NCBI GenBank assembly: GCA_028289405.1
Contig: JANQPP010000124.1
Coordinates: 1-64,000, forward strand
Length of the DNA stretch: 64,000 bases
DNA from: Pirellulales bacterium
GTDB taxonomy: Bacteria > Planctomycetota > Planctomycetia > Pirellulales > JANQPP01
Direction: 5' to 3'
In this document: one piece after another, positions 45,478-53,866 of the stretch
Layout of the letters: each line of letters opens with the position of its first letter
Position numbering within the stretch: the first letter of the stretch is position 1
Made by a program: the position numbers and the translations under genes
Notes under the pieces: model-generated
Seen by the model: only the letters and a program-made list of their open reading frames with translations
Told to the model about the DNA's origin: nothing
Databases searched by the model: none

Positions 45478-48400
45478 CTATTCCTCTGCGTGGCCAAAGA
45501 GGCGTTCCACGGCTTCTAGCAGGCGGGATTCCGAGTCTGGCTGGGAAAAAGCGGCTTCCACCGGCGGGTCGGCGATGTCGAAGCCAAAGTTGTCCTTGAG
45601 GATCGTAAAGTCGGCAAGGTCGATTTGCCCGTCGCCATTGAAGTCACCCTGGGCCAGTCCGCCAGCACCGCCGAAATTTTCCTTCAGCGTGGCGAAGTCG
45701 ATCAGGTCGACCCGCTGATCGCCATTCACGTCGCCAGGAATCTGCCGGGGCACGACGGTCACGGTGAATTCTTGCGTGGTCGAAAGCCCATTTTCAGCGA
45801 CCGTCACCGTCACCGAGATCGTGGCTGTTCCCGTCGCGCCCGGGAGCGGCTGGAAAAGCAGGGAACCCGTCGGACTGGGGCTGGTATAAACCACGCCCGG
45901 GTTGGGGATCAGCCCCGGGTTATCGGAGACCGCGGTGATTTCCAGCGTGCTGTTGGGACCGCCGCCGCCAATGCCGGTCAGGCCGATGACCTGCGCTCCC
46001 GAACCCTCCACGATGCCTGTCTGATCGGTGATTGGATTGAGCGTCGGCGGGGCCGTGGAATCGGCGATACGTAATGCCAGATCATACTCGGGATTGATCG
46101 CATCGCCGGGATTGGTGATCACGAGGAAATACTGCCGTCCCTGGATGACATTCGTGATCAAACGCTCGTTGTCCGTTTCCGTTTGGCCGGCGACGAGGAG
46201 ATTCGGCCCGGAATCGAGTAAAAACGCATCCACGTCACCCTGGGCATGCGAGAAAGTCACGTCCACGGTGAGCACGCCGCTGGCTCCGGCGATAAACGTA
46301 AAGTAGTCGTCCGTTTCCGCGGAATGGAACGAAAGTCCCGGTTCTGCACGCTCGGTGACGACGACGAAATTCGTCGCGGTGTTGAAGGAATTGTTGGGCT
46401 CGAAGCGGTCTCCCAGAGGCGCCCCTTCGCGCACCACGGCGACGATGCCGTAGGGAACTTCGGCGTCGACTTCACTTCCTTCGACGCGAATGAAATAGGT
46501 TTGCCCCTGCACGACGCGCACGGAGATGTTTTCGTTATCCGACTCGGTGAGGCCGACGGCCATCAATTGCTGATTGGCGTTCAGCACGATGACCTCCAGA
46601 TTGCCGATGGCATGCTCGAAGAGGACCTCCACATCGAGCGTGCCATTGATGGGGGCGGTGAGCGCGAAGTAATCGACGTCGGAGCTAGCATCAATGGTGA
46701 GATCCGTGGCCTCGAAGCGGTCCGTGATTCCGAGATTCGTGGGTTGGCCGAAGGCATTGTTCGGTTCGAAACGGTCTCCCACGAAGCCGTCACCCAATTC
46801 GAGGAACAGATTGTAATTCTCGTTGGTGGCGAAACCGTGTCCCGAGACAATGACGATGTAAGTCGTTCCAGCCAGCACATTCGCCGTCACGACTTCGTTG
46901 TCGTCATTGGTCTGGGATTCGGCAATCGTGGTTCGAGGGCCGCTCAGCAAGAAGAGATCCAAATCTCCCTCCTGCTGAGAGAATTCGATTTCCACGCGGA
47001 TTTGACCATCCGTGGGCACGGTGAAAGTGAAAAAATCAAAATCACCGGGGGCATGCACAGAAAGGCCGTCTTCGCGGTAAATCTGGACTTCGCCGAGATC
47101 CGTGGCCGAGTCAATGCTGTTGTTCGATTCGAAGAAATCGCCGAAGTTGCCAGTTAGCAGATTAAATGTCAGCCCGTAGCTGGGGGTCGACTCGAAGGCG
47201 GGGCTATTGACCTCCACGAAATATTGGGCCCCTTGCACGACATTGATCGCGACGCGTTCCGCGTTGGAAAAGCTCTCGGATTCGGCTAGCCGGACCTGTG
47301 CCGCGTCGAAGATCGCCAGGTTCAAGTTGGCGATCTCATGTTGGAAATCCAAGGAGATCTGCATCGTCCCCGAACCGTTGGCGGTGAAGGTGTAATAGTC
47401 CTCATCGCCCGGGCGGTGCAAGGATAGCCCGCTCTCGGCCAATGAGCCAATCGATCCCAAGGAAGCGGCGGTTTCAAAACTGTTATTCGATTCGAAACGG
47501 TCTCCATCCGGGGGAGCCTGAGTGACTTCCAAACGCAGTTCGTAATCCGTGGACCGGGTCACGGTGGTCGCATCCACGAAGACAAAATATGTCTCGCCTT
47601 GGTCCACGCGTACCGACACTCGTTCGCTATCCGTGTCTCCGATGGAACGGTCCAGGAAATTCTGTTCAGCGTCCAAGATCGCGAGTTCCAAATTTCCGTC
47701 CGCATCGGAGAAGAGCAAATCCACGTTGAGTGTACCCGAGACGGACGGCGTCAACTGGTAGATGTCGTCATCGAAGAAGTTGGTGATCTTGGCATCCGAA
47801 ACCACTCGGCTGTCGACGACTCCCAAATCGGTGGCGTTGATGAAATTGTTGTTCGGTTCAAAAGGATCGCCATCCTCTCCGCTCGTGGCTCGGAAAAGCT
47901 GCGAGCGAATATCCTCGACCTGAGTGAATTGGCCGAATGATTCCCAAACCACGGCGAAATCACCTGCCGGATTGATTGAAATGACGGGCGCGGTTTGATC
48001 CCCTTCCAATTTGGTGTTCACGAGCTCTTCGTCACCATCCGCCGTTCCGTCGGCCGCGTATTGTTGGAGGTAGATGTCGAAGTCGCTGTTGTCTGGCGAT
48101 TCGCCTTGCCACACAACGGCGTAGTCGCCATCCGTCCCGACGGCGACATCGGGAGCACGTTGATCGCCACGCGTCGTCGAATTCGCGCGTTGCTCGGCCC
48201 CTTGTGGAATGCCGAGGGAATCAAATCGACGAGAATAGACACCGAAGCCGCTGCCGTCCTGCCCCGAACTTTCCCAAGCGACGATGAAATCCCCGTCACT
48301 GTCCATGGCCAACCGCGGCGCCCGCTGGTCACCGTTGGTGGTCGTATTCACGGCGATCTCTCCGCCTTGCGCGGCTCCCTCGGCGGAATACTTGCGGGCG

Positions 48401-49122
48401 AATACGCCACTCCCACTGCCATCCTGCCCCAGGGATTGCCAAGCCACGGCGAATTCACCAGAGGCGTTCATGGCGATGTCCGGCACGGCTCGCGTGCCCG
48501 TTTGCAGCGTATTCACGTTCGTGTCGCTGCTTAGAGGTTGGCCAAGCGGGTCGAATCGGCGAACTTGAATCTGCGATCCGCCCGAGGAGTTGAGCCAAGT
48601 GACGGCGAAACTGCCGTCGTCCGCCATGGAGACGGCAGGCGCTGATTGGTTACCGCTAGGGGAACTGTTGACCACGAATTCATTGCCGCGTGGGAATCCG
48701 TTGGGTGCGAAACGCCGCGCGAAAACGTCGTAGCCGTTGGCCGCGAAACTGTCCCAGGTCACCACGTAATCACCGGTAGCATCGATCGCCACGCGAGGCC
48801 GGTTGGCGGAATCCCAAGGCGTCGTGTTGACGCGAACTTGGTTGGTCCGTGGCGTGCCATTGGCGTTGAAGCCCTGCACGAGAACACCCAAGCCGTCAGC
48901 GGGCGTGTTGCTGCCGACCCAGGCTACGACGTAGTTGCCGTTGCCATCGATCGCCACATCGGGCCGGCCTTGGACAAAACTACCTTCCAGCGAGATGATG
49001 GCTTCCTGTCCCGCTGGTTCCGCGCTGAGCAGCCACCGCTGTTCGAGCGGCTCCAGTCGAGGCTTACTTTTCCGCGGAATTCGATGGCTTGTCTTCCGCT
49101 GACGCCGAGTTGAACTTCGCAT
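45478..49122 (-). CDS. Giant secreted propeller-PPC-repeat protein with dockerin-like C-terminus
   Basis: About 1214 residues from the ATG at 49122. The N-terminus carries RKSKPRLEPLEQRWLLSA, the planctomycete export-associated signature. Seven repeats of about 55 residues follow, each with a core like RPDVAIDGNGNYVVAWVG or APRLAMDSDGDFIVAWES, which should form a seven-bladed beta-propeller. Next come five PPC-type (pre-peptidase C-terminal) domains, each starting DRFEPNNSFNTATNLG-like and containing YFV(R)VEG-type strands. The C-terminus has an Ig-like segment and a dockerin-type EF-hand pair (DVNGDQRVDLIDFATLKENF, DFNGDGQIDLADFTILKDNF). No catalytic domain is seen; probably a surface or matrix protein. 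It is monocistronic. Confidence 0.88.
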   Translation of the reverse strand: MRSSTRRQRKTSHRIPRKSKPRLEPLEQRWLLSAEPAGQEAIISLEGSFVQGRPDVAIDGNGNYVVAWVGSNTPADGLGVLVQGFNANGTPRTNQVRVNTTPWDSANRPRVAIDATGDYVVTWDSFAANGYDVFARRFAPNGFPRGNEFVVNSSPSGNQSAPAVSMADDGSFAVTWLNSSGGSQIQVRRFDPLGQPLSSDTNVNTLQTGTRAVPDIAMNASGEFAVAWQSLGQDGSGSGVFARKYSAEGAAQGGEIAVNTTTNGDQRAPRLAMDSDGDFIVAWESSGQDGSGFGVYSRRFDSLGIPQGAEQRANSTTRGDQRAPDVAVGTDGDYAVVWQGESPDNSDFDIYLQQYAADGTADGDEELVNTKLEGDQTAPVISINPAGDFAVVWESFGQFTQVEDIRSQLFRATSGEDGDPFEPNNNFINATDLGVVDSRVVSDAKITNFFDDDIYQLTPSVSGTLNVDLLFSDADGNLELAILDAEQNFLDRSIGDTDSERVSVRVDQGETYFVFVDATTVTRSTDYELRLEVTQAPPDGDRFESNNSFETAASLGSIGSLAESGLSLHRPGDEDYYTFTANGSGTMQISLDFQHEIANLNLAIFDAAQVRLAESESFSNAERVAINVVQGAQYFVEVNSPAFESTPSYGLTFNLLTGNFGDFFESNNSIDSATDLGEVQIYREDGLSVHAPGDFDFFTFTVPTDGQIRVEIEFSQQEGDLDLFLLSGPRTTIAESQTNDDNEVVTANVLAGTTYIVIVSGHGFATNENYNLFLELGDGFVGDRFEPNNAFGQPTNLGITDRFEATDLTIDASSDVDYFALTAPINGTLDVEVLFEHAIGNLEVIVLNANQQLMAVGLTESDNENISVRVVQGQTYFIRVEGSEVDAEVPYGIVAVVREGAPLGDRFEPNNSFNTATNFVVVTERAEPGLSFHSAETDDYFTFIAGASGVLTVDVTFSHAQGDVDAFLLDSGPNLLVAGQTETDNERLITNVIQGRQYFLVITNPGDAINPEYDLALRIADSTAPPTLNPITDQTGIVEGSGAQVIGLTGIGGGGPNSTLEITAVSDNPGLIPNPGVVYTSPSPTGSLLFQPLPGATGTATISVTVTVAENGLSTTQEFTVTVVPRQIPGDVNGDQRVDLIDFATLKENFGGAGGLAQGDFNGDGQIDLADFTILKDNFGFDIADPPVEAAFSQPDSESRLLEAVERLFGHAEE

Positions 49123-49502
49123 GATGCGTCCCCATGGTTGGAAAGATTCCCCCACCGCGCCGGCACCGCGTACAGATGTGACGCGGTTTCCCTATTGGCG
49201 AACGCCACGGGCATTCATGAGAGGCTCGCTCTCATGAAGATCGAATCCTACCGGCGCGGTTTGCCCCCCATGGAAACCGGCGTTGCGCGGCCTCCACGTG
49301 CCTATGTGGGAGTCGATTGTAGTAGCCGTTTTGCTCGATTACAACAAAATGGAGCGCGCGTGATTTTCTTCTCGCGCCGCAGTCGGTAAGGCCCTCTGTC
49401 TCTATGAAATCCATCGATCCGAACTTGGCAATCGGAAAGAATTCCAAATTGGACGTGAATAGGTGCTCAATTTGAACACTGATCCCAAAGGCGGTCCCTA
49501 CA
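49123..49502. other. Divergent intergenic region with a 9-base hairpin
   Basis: About 380 bases between the giant leftward gene and the rightward HAF-repeat gene. TTCATGAGA (49215-49223) and TCTCATGAA (49231-49239) form a perfect 9-base inverted repeat around GGCTCGC, a possible operator. No gene, tRNA or promoter pair was recognised beyond that. Confidence 0.45.
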
Positions 49503-50687
49503 ATGAGTTTCAAACGACGAACGTTGTACCGATGGCTGTTTAGCGCGTGCGTGGCATGCCTTGGTGAAACGGGATTTGCCCAGGGAGTGAAGTATCAATT
49601 CAATTCGCTTCAGGTTCCTGGGTCGCTGGAAACTATTGCTTCCGGAATCACGGGCGCGGGCTGGATCGTGGGAAGTTTTCAGGACGCCGATTCGATTAGC
49701 CACGGTTTTCTGTTGGATGGACAGAATTTCGAGGTGATCGACGCACCGAACGCATTGGGGACGCTGGCCGTCGATGTGAATGATTCCGGCACGATCATCG
49801 GCAGTTTCTTGGACGGAGACTTCACGCTGCAAGGCTTTCGGATGCAACGCGGCGAGCCGGAAAGCTTCGAAATCCTGCCGATACCTGGACTCGATGTGAT
49901 TCCGGCGGGCATCAATGAGGCGGGAGTCATTGTGGGACTGGCTTCTTCCACGGAGACCGGACTGGATCAGGGTTTTCTCCTGCGCCCCGGAGAAAATGTC
50001 GGAATTTTCGATCCGTTTCCTGGTTCTCCGGCGGTCTTGGCCAGTGTCAATGACGTGGGAGAGATCGTGGGAGAATTCGCCGACATTCTAGGAGGCACGC
50101 GTGGATTGCTCGCCGAGTTGTCGGATGCGGGAACCGTCGAAAACGTCCGCGAAATCGTCGTGCCACGTTCCATTTCCACCACCGTGACGGGAATCAATAA
50201 CGCCGGCCAAATCGTGGGCAATTTTACCCGGCCTCGTGGCCCAGACGATCCACCGCAACCCGATCCGCAAGGAGGGTTTGTGCTGGAGGGACTGGCCTTT
50301 ACCGAATTGGATGTGCCAGGTGCTTCCCTGACGCTCGCGTCCGACATCAACGATACGGGAACGATCGTCGGTGAGTTTTTGGCGGGGGACGACAGATTGG
50401 GATTCGTGGCCGTGCCGCAGCTACCGCTCCCGGGCGACGTGGATCAAGATGGCGACGTCGATTTGCAGGACTTCTCGATCCTGAAGGACAACTTCGGGCG
50501 TAGCTCCGTTGTGGCCGCTCTCGATGCGAATGCCGACGGCTTGATGGACCTGAATGACTTGGCACTGTTCAAGGCAAGAATCCAAGGTGCCGAAACGGTC
50601 CCCGTGTCAGAACCAGGAACCTGGCTCTTGGGTATTTTCGCCGTGACATGCCTATACATTGGCACGCGGAACCACGCTGGCCAATGA
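49503..50687 (+). CDS. HAF-repeat secreted protein with dockerin repeats and PEP-CTERM tail
   Basis: A 394-residue protein starting MSFKRRTLYRWLFSACVACLGETGFAQ (signal peptide). The body is built of repeats with the pattern GI(T/N)xAGxIVGxFxDxxxxxxGFLL, for example TGAGWIVGSFQDADSISHGF, NDSGTIIGSFLDG and NNAGQIVGNFTRP: the HAF-repeat type of extracellular proteins. Two calcium-loop dockerin-like segments (DVDQDGDVDLQDFSILKDNF and DANADGLMDLNDLALFKARI) precede a PEP-CTERM tail (VSEPGTWLLGIFAVTCLYI then GTRNH). It is secreted and probably surface-attached. Function unknown. The stop is 14 bases from the stop of the convergent topA. Confidence 0.85.
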   Translation: MSFKRRTLYRWLFSACVACLGETGFAQGVKYQFNSLQVPGSLETIASGITGAGWIVGSFQDADSISHGFLLDGQNFEVIDAPNALGTLAVDVNDSGTIIGSFLDGDFTLQGFRMQRGEPESFEILPIPGLDVIPAGINEAGVIVGLASSTETGLDQGFLLRPGENVGIFDPFPGSPAVLASVNDVGEIVGEFADILGGTRGLLAELSDAGTVENVREIVVPRSISTTVTGINNAGQIVGNFTRPRGPDDPPQPDPQGGFVLEGLAFTELDVPGASLTLASDINDTGTIVGEFLAGDDRLGFVAVPQLPLPGDVDQDGDVDLQDFSILKDNFGRSSVVAALDANADGLMDLNDLALFKARIQGAETVPVSEPGTWLLGIFAVTCLYIGTRNHAGQ

Positions 50688-50701
50688 GGCCGTTGGCAAA
50701 A

Positions 50702-53431
50702 TCAAAACGGGGCTTCGCTTTCATCCTGCTTGCTGGCCTTCGCTTTGGTCGAGGTTTTTTTCTTCGTCGCGCGAGTGGTCTTCTTTTTCTTGGTTGTGGT
50801 GGTTTTTTTGGCGGCGGCCTTCTTCTTGGCGGTTTTCTTCTTCTTTTTCGGCGCCACGGCTGCCCGGTTGGCGAGCAGTTCCAACGCTTGCTCGAAGGTC
50901 AGCTCTTGAGGATTCGCATCTTTGGGGAGCGAGGCGTTGGTTTCGCCGTCGGTCACATATGGCCCGTATCGCCCGTCTAGGAGTTGGACCTTTTCCTTGG
51001 TCACCGGTGACTCGTCGAACACGCGGAGCGGTTCCTTGGGCGCGCCAAAACCGCGTCTGGAAGCCTTCGGTTTGGCGAGCAACTCCAACGCCTGAGCCAA
51101 CGTCACGTCGAGAGGGGAAATCTCGGCAGGCAAGGAGCGGGTTTCCGATCCACATTTCACGAACGGCCCGAAGCGTCCATTGTGGGCCACGACCGGCTCC
51201 CCTTCGGCGTTATTCCCCAGTTCTCGCGGCAATGAAAGTAATTTCAGCGCCGTCTCCAAGTCGATATCCTCGGGACGCATTCCCTTGAGCAGCGAGGCAT
51301 TTTGCGGTTTCTCATCGTCATCGGGATGTCCCCGCTGCACGTAGGGTCCGAAACGGCCCACCTTCATGTACACCGGCTTATTCGTCTCGGGGCAGATTCC
51401 CAGAGGCTGATCGCCTTGCTCGGCCTGCTCCAGCAATTCCAAAGCCGTGGTCAAATTGAGTTCATCGGGTGGCGTGTTGTCCGGAAGACTCGCGCGGCGC
51501 TCCCCCTGTTCCAAAAAAGGCCCATACCGTCCCACGCGGACGAAGATCGGTTCGGAGTGCTCGGAACCCTCTGGCGGATTCCCCAAGGGGATGCGGCTAA
51601 TATTGCGGGCATCGATCTCCTCGACCTTGTTTTGCAACTTGGCCTTCAGGCCCGTGGCCCCATTGCCAAAGTAGAAGTCATTCAGGTAGTCGATATGTTC
51701 CGTTTCACCCCGGCTGATGGCATCCAGGTCATCTTCGAGCTTGGCGGTAAACCCGTAATCCACGAGTGAAGCCAAGTGGGCTTCCAGGAGTTGCAGCACG
51801 GCGAAGGCTACCCAAGTAGGAACCAATGCGGTTCCCTTCTTGAAGACGTATTCCCGCGCCAAAATCGTGTCGATGATCGAGGCGTAAGTGCTGGGGCGGC
51901 CAATGCCCAATTCTTCCAGCGTGCGGGTCAGCGTGGCTTCGGTGTAGCGCGCGGGCGGCTGCGTGGTGTGTCCCTTGGGCTCCATCTCGCGGCAGCTCAG
52001 CGAGTCATTGCGTTCGACTTGAGGCAAGATCGTTTCCTTGTCCGCCAACTCGGCATTCGGATCGTCCGATCCCTCCACGTAAGCCCGCAGGTAGCCGGGG
52101 AAGTCGATCGTTTTTCCCCCGACCTGGAAAACGGCCCCGCCTCCCTCGATGAGGATCGAAATGCGGCGTCCCTTGGCATCAGCCATTTGGCTAGCGATGG
52201 TCCGTTTCCAAATGAGTTCAAACAAGCGGAACTCGTCCGAACTCAACTGCCCACGCAGCGCGCTAGGCAATTGGAAGGGATGTCCCGCCGGGCGGATCGC
52301 TTCGTGCGCTTCTTGGGCATTTTTCACATTCGTGCGGTAAACGCGTGGCTTTTCGGGTAGGAATTCCCGTCCATATTCCGACAGCACCAGGTCGCGCGAC
52401 GCATCCAGCGCGACCGTCGCCAGATTCGTGGAGTCCGTACGCATGTAAGTGATGTGCCCATTTTCATACAGGCTTTGGGCCACTTGCATCGTGCGGCGGG
52501 CGGTGAAGCCCAGCTTGCGGTTGGCCTCCTGTTGCAACGTACTCGTGGTGAAGGGCGGATAGGGCTTCGAGGTATAAGGCTTGTCCTCGATCTCCGTGAT
52601 CTCAAAAGAAGCCGTTTGGAGGCGATCGGCCAGTTCGCGGGCTGCCGCTTCATCCATCAGCAACAGGGAATCGTCTTTCAGCTTTCCAGTCGCCGGATCG
52701 AAGTCCCTCGTTCCGGGAATTTTCCGGCCCTCCACGGAAACCAATGTGGCCCGCAAGGTTTCCTCACGGACGGTGGCGAATTCGCCAATCAAGTCCCAAT
52801 ACGAGGCGGAAACGAAGGACATCCGCTGCCGTTCGCGGTCCACGATGAGCCGCACGGCCACGCTTTGTACTCGCCCGGCGGAAAGCTTGGGCCGCACCTT
52901 TTTCCAGAGTAGCGGCGAGACTTCATAACCATACAGGCGGTCGATGATTCGCCGAGCTTCTTGGGCCCGTACCAGCGAATCGTCGATTTCGCGGGGTGAG
53001 GCCAAAGCTTCGTCGATGGCGTCCTTCGTGATTTCGTGAAAGACTAGCCGGTGGACCGGAACTTTCGGCTTCAAAACTTCACACAGGTGCCAGCTAATCG
53101 CTTCGCCTTCGCGGTCTTCGTCGGTCGCGAGATAGAGTTGCGAAGAATCCTTCAACAACCCCTTGAGCTTTTTGACTTGCTCATTTTTCCCGGGCGAGAT
53201 GATATATACCGGCTCGAAGCCTTCGTTGACGTTGACGCCCAGGTAGGCCCAATCTTCACCTTTATATTTCGCGGGAATCTGCTTCGCGCCTTGGGGCAAA
53301 TCACGCACGTGGCCGATGCTGGCCTCAACGGTGAAACCGGGGCCCAAGTATTTACTGATCGTGCGCGCCTTCGCCGGCGATTCCACGATCACCAGGGAGT
53401 TTCCGTTGGTGGAGGCTGATTTCTTCGCCAT
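50702..53431 (-). CDS. topA: DNA topoisomerase I (type IA)
   Basis: A 909-residue protein. The TOPRIM domain starts SLVIVESPAKARTISKYLGPGFTVEASIGHVRDLP and includes LATDEDREGEAISWHL. The active-site Tyr is in GHITYMRTDSTNLA, and FTTSTLQQEANRKLGF is also typical. The C-terminus lacks the four-cysteine zinc fingers of E. coli TopA. It has instead four topo-C repeats with GRFGP motifs (VRVGRYGPFLEQGER, MKVGRFGPYVQRG and two more), then a lysine-rich tail (KKKKKTAKKKAAAKK) for DNA contact. It relaxes negative supercoils. The start MAKKSASTNGN is the first ATG. It converges on the HAF-repeat gene. Confidence 0.96.
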   Translation of the reverse strand: MAKKSASTNGNSLVIVESPAKARTISKYLGPGFTVEASIGHVRDLPQGAKQIPAKYKGEDWAYLGVNVNEGFEPVYIISPGKNEQVKKLKGLLKDSSQLYLATDEDREGEAISWHLCEVLKPKVPVHRLVFHEITKDAIDEALASPREIDDSLVRAQEARRIIDRLYGYEVSPLLWKKVRPKLSAGRVQSVAVRLIVDRERQRMSFVSASYWDLIGEFATVREETLRATLVSVEGRKIPGTRDFDPATGKLKDDSLLLMDEAAARELADRLQTASFEITEIEDKPYTSKPYPPFTTSTLQQEANRKLGFTARRTMQVAQSLYENGHITYMRTDSTNLATVALDASRDLVLSEYGREFLPEKPRVYRTNVKNAQEAHEAIRPAGHPFQLPSALRGQLSSDEFRLFELIWKRTIASQMADAKGRRISILIEGGGAVFQVGGKTIDFPGYLRAYVEGSDDPNAELADKETILPQVERNDSLSCREMEPKGHTTQPPARYTEATLTRTLEELGIGRPSTYASIIDTILAREYVFKKGTALVPTWVAFAVLQLLEAHLASLVDYGFTAKLEDDLDAISRGETEHIDYLNDFYFGNGATGLKAKLQNKVEEIDARNISRIPLGNPPEGSEHSEPIFVRVGRYGPFLEQGERRASLPDNTPPDELNLTTALELLEQAEQGDQPLGICPETNKPVYMKVGRFGPYVQRGHPDDDEKPQNASLLKGMRPEDIDLETALKLLSLPRELGNNAEGEPVVAHNGRFGPFVKCGSETRSLPAEISPLDVTLAQALELLAKPKASRRGFGAPKEPLRVFDESPVTKEKVQLLDGRYGPYVTDGETNASLPKDANPQELTFEQALELLANRAAVAPKKKKKTAKKKAAAKKTTTTKKKKTTRATKKKTSTKAKASKQDESEAPF

Positions 53432-53866
53432 GTTCGCTCTCTAATTCCTTGATTCGCCCGGTGGGCTGGTGCGGAATGGTGTCCAATCAGAAGGCTTTGA
53501 TACTTTATCTGATGGAGGCGCCGCGATTCGTCAACCGGGTACGGTCCGTACACACGACCGCTGCGTTCCAACTTTCCACAGTATTCGGCAACTCCGCAAT
53601 CCTCACCACGAACCGATGCGCCAAATTGCATAAAACCTCCCGGGTCTTGCAACCATTTTCCCGAGGAGGCGAACAGGTGGCCCCGCTTGGCAAGAAATCA
53701 TGCCACGGGCAAATGATGCATAATCCCATTGGGATTGCATTTAGGTCAACCGAGTATACAATCCCTTGCTTGATTTCACGGGGAGGAATTCCCATTCCAT
53801 AATACGGCCCTTGGAACACTGTCAAGCCGTTTACTTGATTTAGACGTCATCGGAGGAAGGTCTGTC
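53432..53866. other. Divergent intergenic region with an inverted repeat
   Basis: About 435 bases between topA (leftward) and the PpiD-like gene (rightward). ATGC(AT)AATCCC and GGGATTGCAT (53716-53740) form a 10-base inverted repeat with a 2-base bulge and a 3-base loop. The right edge holds GGAGGAAGG, the ribosome-binding site of the next gene. A leftward open frame at 53505-53825 shows no recognisable features and is not called. Confidence 0.45.

Noticed and set aside
53505-53825. A 106-codon leftward open frame between topA and the PpiD-like gene
   Set aside because: No recognisable pattern and it lies in the expected divergent promoter region.
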